A stretch of DNA of 64,000 nt from Argonema galeatum A003/A1 (GCF_023333595.1 NZ_JAIQZM010000020.1:1-64000); one strand, 5' to 3'; positions 24,561 to 32,990 are shown, counted from the stretch's first letter. Notes: generated by a model from the letters alone, not told the origin. Numbers and translations: made by a program.

Positions 24561-24713
24561 ATCAGGAAATCGTGTGAAGGACAGTAAAATCCTATAATTT
24601 TTGTTAAGAAGGCTCTATACGTTTAACGTATAGATATACGATATTCATGTAAAGTTTAAGCCGATGAGATTTTCGCTACTGAGGTGAACTCATCAGAGCG
24701 TGAATAATTAACT

Positions 24714-25514
24714 ATGGCTAGAAAACAGTGGCTTGCTCGTTTGAGCATAGTAGTTTTGTTTGGATTTACAGGAGGCTTATATTTAGTTCAAGAGGGGATC
24801 GAACCGCAAATTGCCCAAGCATATATCCAAAGAATTAACATTTCATTAGATCGCCAGCCTAATGAAAGCTACGACACTATTATCCGCAGGGCTGAGTCAG
24901 TGGCGAGATCGGCAGTTCAACGTAGTTTTGACAGTGACATTTTAGTTACTGATGCTTACATTGTAGTTACTGGTCAAAATAATGGTTTAATGACACCAAT
25001 TATGTCAATAACAGTAAGTCGCTCTCAGTGGAGTAATAGACCCGATATTCAGAGATGGGCAAGATATTATCCAAATACTAGATCTCTACTAGATTTTGAT
25101 AGAGTTACGACTAGCAATCAACCAGCATCAGCCAATTCTTCAAGTCAATCTACCAGTATATGCGATTCTAATCAAGATCCAATTGGTAAACAACTTTGTA
25201 AACTAGCTGAACTTTTAATAGGAAAGGAGAAGTTTCAAGCTACTGTGACGGGAACTGTATCTGCAAAACCTGAAGAGGTTGCCATCTTGGGTGCCAGCTG
25301 TCGTGCTGCTGTTCCGATCTTATTAAAAGCACCTGCTACGGCACAGTTTCCCGAAGAACCAATAGTCTCCGAAGTTGTAAAAGGTGTGTACGTAGTATAT
25401 GGTAAAGTTGATTCTCAAAATAGTTTTGGGGCTTTATTACGCGGTAATTACACTTGTATCTACCGCAATACTCCACAAAAAGGAATTGATCCTGTTTACA
25501 TTGAGGTTAAATGA
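24714..25514 (+). CDS. Exported hypothetical protein
   Basis: A 266-residue protein with a signal peptide or anchor (LSIVVLFGFTGGLYLVQEG). The first exported part has SYDTIIRRAESVARSAVQRS and DAYIVVTGQNNGLMTPIMSI. After a Ser/Asn-rich linker comes a second part with four Cys residues (ICDSN, KQLCKLAELL, ASCRAAVPILLK, YTCIYRN) that may form disulfides. I do not recognise the family. It is divergent from the HTH gene and ends at a strong symmetrical hairpin. Confidence 0.6.
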   Translation: MARKQWLARLSIVVLFGFTGGLYLVQEGIEPQIAQAYIQRINISLDRQPNESYDTIIRRAESVARSAVQRSFDSDILVTDAYIVVTGQNNGLMTPIMSITVSRSQWSNRPDIQRWARYYPNTRSLLDFDRVTTSNQPASANSSSQSTSICDSNQDPIGKQLCKLAELLIGKEKFQATVTGTVSAKPEEVAILGASCRAAVPILLKAPATAQFPEEPIVSEVVKGVYVVYGKVDSQNSFGALLRGNYTCIYRNTPQKGIDPVYIEVK

Positions 25515-25536
25515 TTTTATTTGAAGTAATGAGAAA

Positions 25537-25576
25537 GCGATCGCACTCCCATTTTGCAAAATGGGAGTGCGATCGC
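25537..25576. terminator. 40-bp perfect palindrome between convergent genes
   Basis: GCGATCGCACTCCCATTTTG is followed directly by its exact reverse complement. It lies between the convergent ends of the exported protein gene and vapC, with HIP1 octamers at both tips. It is well placed as a bidirectional terminator, although no long T-run follows. Confidence 0.6.
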
Positions 25577-25582
25577 TCTATT

Positions 25583-25957
25583 TCACAATATCTGCACTGA
25601 CTGTGTAGTAATCTCTGTCAACTTAGCTAATGTTACATCATTCGTTAATAAGGTTGCATTTAAAGATTGTGCTGTTGCTGCAATTATTGCATCTGGCAAT
25701 CTCAGCCTATACTTTTTACGTAAGCCAATAGTTAATTCTTTGATATTAGCTTCTATTGCCACTACTGTAATTTTAGTCAAAAAATTACGAATTTGTGTCT
25801 CTTCATCTACACTTATACTTGGATAATATAGCAATTCAATTTCCGTAATCACCGATAAAAAATATTCTCCTGCTGGCAAAGGATCGAAGAGCCGACCGCC
25901 CAGAAAGTATAAAACTATATTGGTGTCTAACAAAATTAAAGGTTGGGTCACTACCAC
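25583..25957 (-). CDS. PIN-domain ribonuclease toxin (VapC-like)
   Basis: A 124-residue PIN protein. Acidic residues of the nuclease site are visible in LLDTNIVLYFLGG (Asp near residue 11), VITEIELLYYP (Glu) and RLRLPDAIIAATAQSLNATL with LLTNDVTLAKL (two Asp). VapC toxins cleave tRNA or rRNA. The start overlaps the antitoxin gene by seven bases. The pair seems intact. Confidence 0.88.
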   Translation of the reverse strand: MVVTQPLILLDTNIVLYFLGGRLFDPLPAGEYFLSVITEIELLYYPSISVDEETQIRNFLTKITVVAIEANIKELTIGLRKKYRLRLPDAIIAATAQSLNATLLTNDVTLAKLTEITTQSVQIL

Positions 25958-26163
25958 TCATCCCTCATTTGTTGCTGATACTGCAAAGGGTCTTCAGTTA
26001 ATTTTATAACGCCTGCATACTTAGAAATATTAAACTCTTCTTTTTCTAGCACTTGAGATGCCTCTAATAGTTGTTCAATTTTCTGCCAGTCTTCATAATC
26101 AATCAATACGGCGACTGGTCGCATGGATTCATCCGTAACAATTTTTTTGCGAAAAGGTAACAT
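25951..26163 (-). CDS. Antitoxin of the PIN toxin pair
   Basis: A 70-residue protein: KKIVTDESMRPVAVLIDYED resembles the DNA-binding strand-helix of Phd/VapB-like antitoxins, and the C-terminal ISKYAGVIKLTEDPLQYQQQ with its MRDEW end is the usual toxin-binding tail. It lies upstream of and overlaps vapC, so both should be expressed as one unit and autoregulated. Confidence 0.78.
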   Translation of the reverse strand: MLPFRKKIVTDESMRPVAVLIDYEDWQKIEQLLEASQVLEKEEFNISKYAGVIKLTEDPLQYQQQMRDEW

Positions 26164-26328
26164 AACTGAAGGTTAGAGATTGAATATTTTACTATTTTAT
26201 CATAGTTTTAAAGCTAAGAATGGGTGAAAAGCGATCGCCATTTTGTCAAGGAAGAGATTAAAGCGCGATCGCTTTTTCATTTACTATGGCATGAAATTGC
26301 GATCGGCCCTAATCTAAATCCCGATAAA

Positions 26329-27192
26329 TTATCCTTCTATCCGATCGCCAGCAGACGCTTGTGCAGCCTGTCTCACTGCTTCAACATCCAAGCCTAACGC
26401 CAAGGCTATCTGTTCCACACTTAATCCAATTGCCAAGAACCCCGGCACAGATTCCAGCTTACCTTCCAGCTTACCTTCCAGCTTACCTTCCAGCTTACCT
26501 TCCAGCTTGCCTTCCAGTTTACCTTCCAGCTTGCCTTCTTGCTTAGCTTCTTGATAAACCCGCGTCTGCTTTAAGTCACTTAATCCAAACATAGCCTCTA
26601 TCTCCTGGCGACTTAACGTGGTAAACTTGTAAACCAATATGCTCTCAATCAATTCTAGAACTTTTTGCTTGAGTGCTTCATCCGACAATTGCGTCCGTGC
26701 TTGCTGCATGAGTTGATGAGTTAGCTGAACTGCTGTCTCCTGGGTTCCAACTACTAGCTGTACCATGCCGATAGATAAAGAAGGAGATGCTATTTCTGCT
26801 AACTCATCGAGATATACAAATGTGACTTGCTGACTCATCAGCAAACCTCGATACTGCATTGGCACTCCCGAATCTAGATTGCGACTAGCAAATATTGCTA
26901 CGGCACGCCAATCGTAGGTAGGTTTGTATTGACCGAGGTAAACAAAAATTTCGGTGAAGAAGCGCCAGTAAAAGTCAGATTTGGGCTGAAACTGTACCTC
27001 AACAAAGTAAATCGGTTGGTCAATGGCATTTTCAGGCGGTAAAAATAAACCATCGAAGGTACGCGCTAGTTCTTTGATTTCTCGTGAAGAGAATTCATAG
27101 CTATTAGCTAGTGATGGGGATTGACCGATTAGTTCAAATAAGAGACTGGGAAAAGTTTGGAAGAGTTGATAGAAAATTGTGTCTGTTTTCAC
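26329..27192 (-). CDS. Rpn-family putative nuclease (DUF2887) with KLEG repeats
   Basis: A 287-residue protein of the Rpn/PD-(D/E)xK group, often annotated DUF2887. The N-terminal MKTDTIFYQLFQTFPSLLFE is diagnostic. The nuclease core has FDGLFLPPENAIDQPIYFVE and VQFQPKSDFYWRFFTEIFVY (Asp and Glu-x-Gln of the fold), followed by WRAVAIFASRNLD. A C-terminal array of about seven KLEG tetrapeptides leads to a helical end (LAIGLSVEQIALALGLDVEA). Rpn proteins promote recombination in Escherichia coli; the role here is unknown. The KLEG array is a 12-bp minisatellite and may vary between strains. Confidence 0.85.
   Translation of the reverse strand: MKTDTIFYQLFQTFPSLLFELIGQSPSLANSYEFSSREIKELARTFDGLFLPPENAIDQPIYFVEVQFQPKSDFYWRFFTEIFVYLGQYKPTYDWRAVAIFASRNLDSGVPMQYRGLLMSQQVTFVYLDELAEIASPSLSIGMVQLVVGTQETAVQLTHQLMQQARTQLSDEALKQKVLELIESILVYKFTTLSRQEIEAMFGLSDLKQTRVYQEAKQEGKLEGKLEGKLEGKLEGKLEGKLEGKLESVPGFLAIGLSVEQIALALGLDVEAVRQAAQASAGDRIEG
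26452..26538. repeat. 12-bp minisatellite encoding KLEG
   Basis: Seven copies of CAGCTTACCTTC (with TTG variants) in a row within the Rpn gene. Each adds one Lys-Leu-Glu-Gly unit on the minus strand, giving a charged helical spacer. Length changes stay in frame. Confidence 0.9.
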
Positions 27193-27300
27193 AGGGGTTG
27201 GTTGTGATGCCGGGATTGATTAACTTTATTTTGGCATGATTAGGGTGCGATCGCACGGCTCTTTGGGGATTATTATGCTAATGTTCAAGAGCGACATTTT

Positions 27301-27365
27301 TGTAGGGACACGGCATCATAAATATGTCGGTTATCCGAAAAATTTAATTATGCGGTGTTCCTACA
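27301..27365. repeat. Inverted-repeat element TGTAGGGACACGGCAT
   Basis: TGTAGGGACACGGCAT and ATGCGGTGTTCCTACA are imperfect inverted ends enclosing an AT-rich centre, 65 bp in all. This is a dispersed miniature repeat in the gap between the Rpn and kinase genes. No gene is visible there. Confidence 0.7.
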
Positions 27366-27407
27366 ACAGCGTATTTGACACGAAAGAACCAACCTTATCA
27401 GTTTTTG

Positions 27408-28694
27408 CTAGTGGTTACAATGGTGGTGAGAGTGATAACTCTCGTCACAAACACAGAAAATTTTATTCTCCCACTCGCTCGTAGCTAGTTTAGTACAAAT
27501 AGTTGGCAGAATTACGGTAAAAGTCGTTCCGCAGCCTACTTCACTTTCAACCAAAATTGTACCGCCATATAATTCTACGCCTCTCTTCACAATTGCCATT
27601 CCTAGCCCTGTACCCGAAAAGTTTAAGACATTACTCGCTCTATGAAATACTTCAAATAAGTGTTCTCGATCTTCTTGGGGAATGCCCACACCCTCATCTT
27701 TGATGCGAAAACTTATTTGGTTTTTTTGGCAACTTAGATCGAAGTAAATTGTACTGTCCTGTGGCGAATATTTTACAGCGTTTAAAAGCAAATTCATTAA
27801 AATTTGCCTGAGCAGTGTTTTCTCCGATACTAAAGTTACATTCTGACAAGTGCTGATAAAGGCAAGCCTATGCGTTGTTTTTGTAATTGTCTGAACATCT
27901 TGCCAAATAGCTTGGCAGAAAGATTTCAGTTCAAATGGCGGTATCCGAGTGGTTTTTTTTCCACATTCAGCTTTGCTAATTGCCAGAAATCCTTCTAACA
28001 ATTCATTCATGCTTTTGACTGTCACTGTAATTTTTTCAAAATACTGTCTTCTATCTTTCGCCGTAAACTTATTACCGTGCAGTTTTAGCAAGTCGCTAGT
28101 TGTTATAATAATCGTTAGAAATGTACGCAGATCGTGACATACCATTGACAAAAAGCGAGATTTTATCTCATTAATTTCTTTTTCTTTTGCCAATTTGGCG
28201 TGCATCATTTCTTCAGAATACTTGCGTTCGGTGATCTCCTCTACACTTCCTTCATAACTTAGCAATTGACCGTTGCTATCATAGATAGCGCGTACATTTT
28301 CAGAAATCCAGATCGCACTGCCATCTTTGCGATATACTTGGGATTCAAATCTGTACACTACATTGCAATCTTGCAACAAATTCATTAACTCTATATGCCG
28401 ATTGGGATCGACATATAACTGCTCTTTGATGTCTGTAACAGTCGCGATAAATTCTGATGGCGATTCGTAACCATAGATGCGAGCTAGTGTTGGGTTTGCT
28501 ATTAAGTACTTACCATTATTTGTAGCTTGAAAGATCCCCACTAGGGCGTTTTCAAAAAGGCTGCGATACTTTATTTCTGTTTCCAGCAGCGTTTGCTCTA
28601 ATATCTCTCTTTTGGTAGATACGCTGGATGCAAATTCTGGTGTAATTTCAAGAGCCTGAGTACTATAAACTTCATGTTCGACATTCCAAGACAT
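27408..28694 (-). CDS. PAS domain sensor histidine kinase
   Basis: A 428-residue soluble kinase. Residues about 40-160 form a PAS/PAC sensor (YRSLFENALVGIFQATNNGK, YRFESQVYRKDGSAIWISEN). The HisKA domain has the phospho-acceptor H187 in MVCHDLRTFLT, a variant of HELRTPL. The catalytic domain has the N box (NLLLNAVKYSP), G1 (DEGVGIP), F box (LFEVFHRA) and G2 (GTGLGMAIVKR). The C-terminus ends in CVCDESYHSHHHCNH, a Cys/His-rich tail that could bind metal. There is no adjacent response regulator, so it is an orphan kinase. Confidence 0.9.
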   Translation of the reverse strand: MSWNVEHEVYSTQALEITPEFASSVSTKREILEQTLLETEIKYRSLFENALVGIFQATNNGKYLIANPTLARIYGYESPSEFIATVTDIKEQLYVDPNRHIELMNLLQDCNVVYRFESQVYRKDGSAIWISENVRAIYDSNGQLLSYEGSVEEITERKYSEEMMHAKLAKEKEINEIKSRFLSMVCHDLRTFLTIIITTSDLLKLHGNKFTAKDRRQYFEKITVTVKSMNELLEGFLAISKAECGKKTTRIPPFELKSFCQAIWQDVQTITKTTHRLAFISTCQNVTLVSEKTLLRQILMNLLLNAVKYSPQDSTIYFDLSCQKNQISFRIKDEGVGIPQEDREHLFEVFHRASNVLNFSGTGLGMAIVKRGVELYGGTILVESEVGCGTTFTVILPTICTKLATSEWENKIFCVCDESYHSHHHCNH

Positions 28695-29130
28695 TTGTTA
28701 AAAAACTCCATGAATAACGACACGAAAATTTGTTATCGAAAATCGTAACTTGAGTAATTTTCAAGTAGTCAAGTTTTTAGTTGGGCTGAAAAAAGTAGGG
28801 AATCTTTGTGGGCCAAAGCTTCAATCTTTCTGCTAGACTGAGTGCAAGTTTTTACACTTTTTCTAGGTATTGCAGCAAAAATTAGGTGGGCGGCGCTATA
28901 AGAGAAAATGTAACCAGCAATTCACATTTTTCTCCTTTTATCTAAGGTAGACTAATAGATTAATTTAAGTTGTAGCATTGATTACAAATAAGTTTTTCTT
29001 AATCCCTATTTTTCATCAAATCAATGCTGATTTCGAGAGATTAATTTTTTACATATAAAATAGTTTATAAAAGTATGTATTCTGTGACCCGATCGGCCCA
29101 AGGATACGATCGACAATCTCAGTACTGTTA

Positions 29131-29144
29131 GTGATATAAATCAC
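29131..29144. promoter_or_regulatory. CRP-like palindrome GTGATATAAATCAC
   Basis: GTGA-N6-TCAC is the core of cAMP-receptor-protein sites (SyCRP1 in cyanobacteria binds TGTGA-N6-TCACA). The identical 14-mer, inverted, occurs at 58762-58775. Here it precedes the possible small RNA ending at 29274. Confidence 0.4.
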
Positions 29145-29145
29145 A

Positions 29146-29274
29146 ATAATAGATGATTTAGATCGCGATCGCACTTTCGTTGAATCGTCATACTGCAAGA
29201 TAACTGAACTCAAACTGAGTCATCGACAGGGAATACACGACCAGCCGACAGCTACTACAGACTGTCGGTTTTTT
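29146..29274 (+). ncRNA. Possible small RNA with intrinsic terminator
   Basis: About 130 bases start just after the CRP-like site and end in a terminator hairpin, in a region with no protein gene. The segment includes a HIP1 octamer and the near-inverted AACTCAAACTGAGT. It does not match Yfr1, tmRNA, 6S or RNase P as I know them. Evidence is positional only. Confidence 0.25.
29245..29274 (+). terminator. Rho-independent terminator hairpin
   Basis: CCGACAG and CTGTCGG form a 7-bp GC-rich stem with a 10-base loop, followed by six T residues (29269-29274). It is a textbook intrinsic terminator on the plus strand although no plus-strand protein gene precedes it. Confidence 0.7.
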
Positions 29275-29503
29275 GTTGACAAAACTTTATGGAGAAGGGG
29301 CTAGGGCTAGGGGCTAGGGGGAAGAGAGAGGGCCATTAAAATTTCCCCACCGCTTGCCAGTGTCTTGACACCAAATCAGCCAAGAAGCACGAGTAAGGGT
29401 GGGGAAACAAGTTAAAATCAAAGGGTTGAAGTTTGCTAGCGTCTTCAACGGAAAATTTGCTTCAGCCCAGCCCGGTTTCTAGGTATTTTTAAAGACCCAG
29501 AAA

Positions 29504-29989
29504 TTAGGACATTGCCTGAATAATGTAATCAAAGTAAGGCGCTGCCTCAGCTGCATCATCTTCCGTGAGAAGTGCTACAGAAGCTTTCTTCAAACAGCGG
29601 ACGGCTTCAGCCATGCCGGGTACGGGTACGCCCAAGGAGTTGTACATTTCCCGCACGCCAATCAAACCAATTTTCTCAATGGGATCTTTGTCGCCAGAGA
29701 GAACACCATAGGTGATCAAGCGCAAGTACCAGCCATAGTCTCGCAAGCATAGTGCCCGTTCGCGCTGCCCGTAAGCGTTACCGCCAGGGGAGATAAAGTC
29801 GGGGCGTTTCTGCCACAGGAGTTTGCTAGCTTCTTGAACTATCTTTTTTTCGTTTTCGGCAAGCGTGGCGGCGATGCGTGTCCGCTGGATGCCCGTTTGC
29901 AAAAACTCTTTGATACTCTTGAGTTCGCCGGTGCTAGGATAACGAAGTTCGTCATCGGCTTTGAGAATGACTTGGCTAACTACGCTCAT
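29504..29989 (-). CDS. apcD: Allophycocyanin alpha-B subunit (terminal emitter)
   Basis: ApcD is a phycobilisome core linker-type emitter that passes excitation to photosystem I. The 161-residue protein starts [20 protein letters not shown] and carries the bilin-binding C81 in [20 protein letters not shown], followed by [20 protein letters not shown] and the end [12 protein letters not shown]. The match to ApcD is much better than to ApcA. As in other cyanobacteria it lies apart from apcABC. No strong terminator was found downstream. Confidence 0.97.
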   Translation of the reverse strand: MSVVSQVILKADDELRYPSTGELKSIKEFLQTGIQRTRIAATLAENEKKIVQEASKLLWQKRPDFISPGGNAYGQRERALCLRDYGWYLRLITYGVLSGDKDPIEKIGLIGVREMYNSLGVPVPGMAEAVRCLKKASVALLTEDDAAEAAPYFDYIIQAMS

Positions 29990-30058
29990 ATAGATATTGC
30001 GATTGCGCTAACTCACGATAACATTACGTAGTTTAACGAGTCTGTAGGACACAAAGGA

Positions 30059-30092
30059 AGAGGGGGAGAGGGGGAGAGGGGGAGAGAGGGAG
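30059..30092. repeat. Tandem 8-bp AGAGGGGG repeat
   Basis: Four to five AGAGGGGG-type units lie in the divergent gap between apcD and rlmD, followed by AAAATCTAAAAT-type repeats that continue into the rlmD 5' coding region. Confidence 0.8.
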
Positions 30093-30176
30093 AATTCAAA
30101 ATCCACAATCTAAAGTTTAAAATCCAAAATCTGAAGCTATCTGGTAACAGAGATAGGGAAATGGGGAGATAGGGAG

Positions 30177-31589
30177 ATGGAGATAATTGAGAATTCAGAA
30201 TCTAAAATAGAAAATCTAAAATCGGAAGACCTTTGGGAACAGGGCAATTTGGTTGAGGTGACGATCGCAGATTTAACTGACTCTGGCGACGGAGTAGGGC
30301 GTTGGGGGGAACGGGTGGTGTTTGTACCGGATATGGTGGTGGGCGATCGCGCTTTAGTCCGCTTGGTGCGCGTTAAACCCGGATACGCTCACGGCAAACT
30401 ACATGAAATTTTACAACCATCTGCCTACCGCATTCGCCCTAGCTGTATTGTGGCAGATAAGTGCGGCGGTTGTCAGTGGCAGCAGATTAAGTACCAGTAC
30501 CAGCTAGAAACGAAGCAAAATCAGGTAATTCAAGCTTTGCAACGCATTGGCGGATTTGATAATCCAAACGTCGATCGCATTTTGGCGGGTGACTCGGCGT
30601 TGGGATATCGCAACAAAGCGACTTATCCCTTGGGAATATCATCCACGGGACAGATACAAGCTGGATATTACCAAAAAGCCAGCCACAAAATAGTTAACCT
30701 GAATCAGTGTCCCTTGCAAGATGCGCGGTTAAATCCGCTGCTGGCAGAGGTGAAACTGGATATCCAGCGTCGGCGTTGGCAGGTGTACGATGAAACGAGC
30801 CACAAAGGACAGGTGCGGCATCTGGCGTTACGAATTGGACGCCGTACAGGTGAGATGCTGCTAACTTTGGTGGTGAAGGATGGGAAGTTGCTGGGGATCG
30901 AGGCGCAGGCGCAAGAGTGGATGAAGCGGTATCCCAACTTGGTGGGGGTGTCGCTGAATCGGAATGACGATCGCACAAATGCTATTTTCGGCGGGGAAAC
31001 TCGTTGTATTGCGGGGAAACCTTACCTGCGAGAGGAATTTGCCGGATTGCAGTTCCAAATTCTGCCTGATACCTTTTTTCAAGTTTACACAGAGGTAGCT
31101 GAGGCGCTGTTGCAGGCGATCGCATCTGAGTTGAATCTGCAAGGCGATGAGGTGCTGCTGGATGCCTATTGCGGTATCGGTACGATGACTTTGCCTCTGG
31201 CGAGACAAGTGCGACAAGCAATTGGTTTGGAGGTGCAACCGGAGGCGGTGGAACAGGCGCAGACGAATGCCGAACTGAATGGGATAACTAATGCCACATT
31301 TCAAGTTGGCGAAGTGGAGAAATTGCTGCCCCAGTTGGAAGTGACGCCGGATATTGTGTTGTTAGATCCGCCGAGGAAGGGATGCGATCGGTCTGTCATC
31401 GATACCTTACTGCAAATAAGGCCCGATCGCATCGTCTACGTCAGTTGCAAACCCGCTACCCTCGCCCGCGACCTCAAATTATTGTGTCAAAACGGCGAAT
31501 ATCGCTTGACAAGAGTGCAACCTGCCGATCTATTTCCGCAGACAGCGCACGTTGAAGCAGCCGCTTTTTTGGTGCGTAGCAGCTTATGA
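30177..31589 (+). CDS. rlmD: 23S rRNA (uracil-C5)-methyltransferase RlmD family
   Basis: This SAM-dependent enzyme methylates a uridine of 23S rRNA (U1939 in Escherichia coli). A TRAM domain (about 20-80: GNLVEVTIADLTDSGDGVGR) precedes an iron-sulfur motif C90-x5-C96-x2-C99 (SCIVADKCGGCQW). The methyltransferase core has DAYCGIGTMTLPLA, LLDPPRKGCDRS and the catalytic Cys in YVSCKPATLARDL. The protein is 470 residues. The first 18 residues (ENSESKIENLKSE) derive from an in-frame intergenic repeat, so translation may really start nearer residue 20. It is divergent from apcD. Confidence 0.93.
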   Translation: MEIIENSESKIENLKSEDLWEQGNLVEVTIADLTDSGDGVGRWGERVVFVPDMVVGDRALVRLVRVKPGYAHGKLHEILQPSAYRIRPSCIVADKCGGCQWQQIKYQYQLETKQNQVIQALQRIGGFDNPNVDRILAGDSALGYRNKATYPLGISSTGQIQAGYYQKASHKIVNLNQCPLQDARLNPLLAEVKLDIQRRRWQVYDETSHKGQVRHLALRIGRRTGEMLLTLVVKDGKLLGIEAQAQEWMKRYPNLVGVSLNRNDDRTNAIFGGETRCIAGKPYLREEFAGLQFQILPDTFFQVYTEVAEALLQAIASELNLQGDEVLLDAYCGIGTMTLPLARQVRQAIGLEVQPEAVEQAQTNAELNGITNATFQVGEVEKLLPQLEVTPDIVLLDPPRKGCDRSVIDTLLQIRPDRIVYVSCKPATLARDLKLLCQNGEYRLTRVQPADLFPQTAHVEAAAFLVRSSL

Positions 31590-31635
31590 CTCAAATGCTT
31601 ACATCTGCCCACGCGCCGGCCCCCGCCAGCCCGCG

Positions 31636-31756
31636 CCCGCCTGGGGTTCAAACCTCCGGGCTAATAGCAAAAGTCCACTGAAGTGGACTGCAAAACTTTC
31701 TTGAGTCCACTTCAGTGGACTTTCGCTATTAGCCTGTGAATTAATTCACAGGCGGG
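31636..31756. repeat. Complex hairpin element between rlmD and the SUMF1 gene
   Basis: Nested inverted repeats: outer CCCGCCTG/CAGGCGGG, then GGCTAATAGC/GCTATTAGCC, then two internal palindromes AGTCCACTGAAGTGGACT and AGTCCACTTCAGTGGACT that are also inverse to each other. The whole 121 bp can fold as one long hairpin or a cruciform. Noncoding; possibly a miniature mobile element. Confidence 0.8.
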
Positions 31757-31811
31757 TGAGTGGGTAGTGCAAAATCTGAATATTACCAAACTGCTTTTTT
31801 AGGAAAGTGCA

Positions 31812-32948
31812 ATGACAGAAAATCCTAATCAACCGAGAGAGTTTGATGTCGTAATGGGCGGTCAAAATCCGCCCCTTATTAATGCCGTTGTCTTAGGAGG
31901 AATCGAAGGGGTTAAACGACGCTTAAATTACCCAGATGTAGAAGTGCGAATTGCTGCACTTTGGGATGCGCTTAAATATGGAGAAGCAGGCTTAGACTTG
32001 GTAATTCAGGCTTTGCAAGATAAATCAAAGCAAATTAAATTTACTGCTTATTCCCTCCTCAAAGATAGAACAGAACCAAAAGTTAAACATAAGCTAGATA
32101 AATTTCTTCCGCGCTGCGAGTTTGATGTCATAACCGTAGATGTATTTGGGCAAGAAATCAGTCGTCGCCGTCAGGAAGCCCGATACTTCATAGACGACTT
32201 GGGGAATGGAGTTTTTCTGGAAATGGTGTTAATTATAGGTGGCACTTTTCTGATGGGTTCACCAGAATATGGGATAGGATGGATCTGGAACGAAATCCCC
32301 CAACATCAAGTAACAGTCCCATCGTTTTTTATGGGTAAATATCAAGTAACTCAAGCACAATGGCAAGTTGTCGCTGCATTACCCCAAATTAATATATCTT
32401 TGAATCCGAATCCATCTTACTTTCAAGGCGCAAATCGACCAGTAGAAAAAATATCTTGGCATGAAGTAGAAGAATTTTGCGCCCGCCTTTCCAGAGAAAC
32501 AGGGAAAATTTACCGCTTACCCAGCGAAGCAGAATGGGAATATGCTTGTCGGGCGGGAACCACTACGCCATTTCATTTTGGCAGAACGATTACGGCGGAA
32601 TTAGCTAATTATAATGCACACTATATTTATGCTTCCGCACCAAAAGGAATTTTTCATCAGCAGACAACAGATGTGGGGAGTTTTCTTCCGAATGACTTTG
32701 GGTTATACGATATGCACGGAAATGTTTCGGAATGGTGTGCTGACCCCTGGCATGATAAATATAAAGATGCCCCTATAGATGCCAGTGTTTGGGAAGAAGA
32801 TAGTAATAATAATGGCAGGCTAATGCGCGGTGGTTCGTGGGGCAGCCGTCCTGGATACTGCCGTTCGGCGTCTCGTAGCAGGCAAGATGCGGGCAACAGT
32901 GACAGCCTGATTGGTTTTCGTGTTGTCTGTGCTGCGCCGTGGAATTAG
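31812..32948 (+). CDS. Formylglycine-generating-enzyme-like (SUMF1) protein, candidate DGR target
   Basis: A 378-residue protein. Residues about 20-110 look like short HEAT-type helical repeats (VKRRLNYPDVEVRIAALWDA, AGLDLVIQALQDKSKQIKFT). Residues about 135-375 are an FGE-sulfatase/SUMF1 domain: GGTFLMGSPE, VTVPSFFMGKYQVTQAQW, RPVEKISWHEVEEFCARLS, YRLPSEAEWEYACRAGT and FGLYDMHGNVSEWCADPW. The C-terminus runs RGGSWGSRPGYCRSASRSRQ then DAGNSDSLIGFRVVC. In retroelement-diversified homologues the variable positions of this stretch are Asn codons in the template. This fold is a known DGR target. No RT is present here. No downstream partner is obvious. Confidence 0.85.
   Translation: MTENPNQPREFDVVMGGQNPPLINAVVLGGIEGVKRRLNYPDVEVRIAALWDALKYGEAGLDLVIQALQDKSKQIKFTAYSLLKDRTEPKVKHKLDKFLPRCEFDVITVDVFGQEISRRRQEARYFIDDLGNGVFLEMVLIIGGTFLMGSPEYGIGWIWNEIPQHQVTVPSFFMGKYQVTQAQWQVVAALPQINISLNPNPSYFQGANRPVEKISWHEVEEFCARLSRETGKIYRLPSEAEWEYACRAGTTTPFHFGRTITAELANYNAHYIYASAPKGIFHQQTTDVGSFLPNDFGLYDMHGNVSEWCADPWHDKYKDAPIDASVWEEDSNNNGRLMRGGSWGSRPGYCRSASRSRQDAGNSDSLIGFRVVCAAPWN
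32826..32946 (+). other. Candidate DGR variable region
   Basis: The last 40 codons of the SUMF1-like gene keep invariant blocks (RGGSW, CRSA, IGFRVVC) separated by residues that in known targets come from AAC/AAT codons. Here they read G-S-R, G-Y, S, S-R-Q-D and S-D-S-L. Many of these codons end in C or T, as expected if only the adenines of AAY codons had changed. A template copy was not found in the window. Confidence 0.4.
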
Positions 32949-32990
32949 TAGCTCTTTATACTATTAAACTAAACTCTCGCTCAACAAATA

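Larger units (their letters stand above)
28695..29503. other. 800-bp gap without a protein gene
   Basis: The first 430 bp is AT-rich with no convincing open frame or repeat. The second part holds a CRP-like palindrome (29131), a T-tailed hairpin (29245) and a CTAGGGG repeat (29295-29320). I see no tRNA or protein gene here. Confidence 0.6.

Noticed and set aside
25537..25576. Regulatory operator
   Set aside because: The perfect palindrome lies between two convergent gene ends, so a terminator role is more likely than an operator.
26361..26546. Plus-strand ORF of YLPAYLPA repeats
   Set aside because: Antisense reading of the KLEG minisatellite in the Rpn gene.
31640..31660. GGTTCAAACCTCC resembling a tRNA T-arm
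   Set aside because: No acceptor stem, anticodon arm or D-arm can be folded around it; it belongs to a hairpin repeat.
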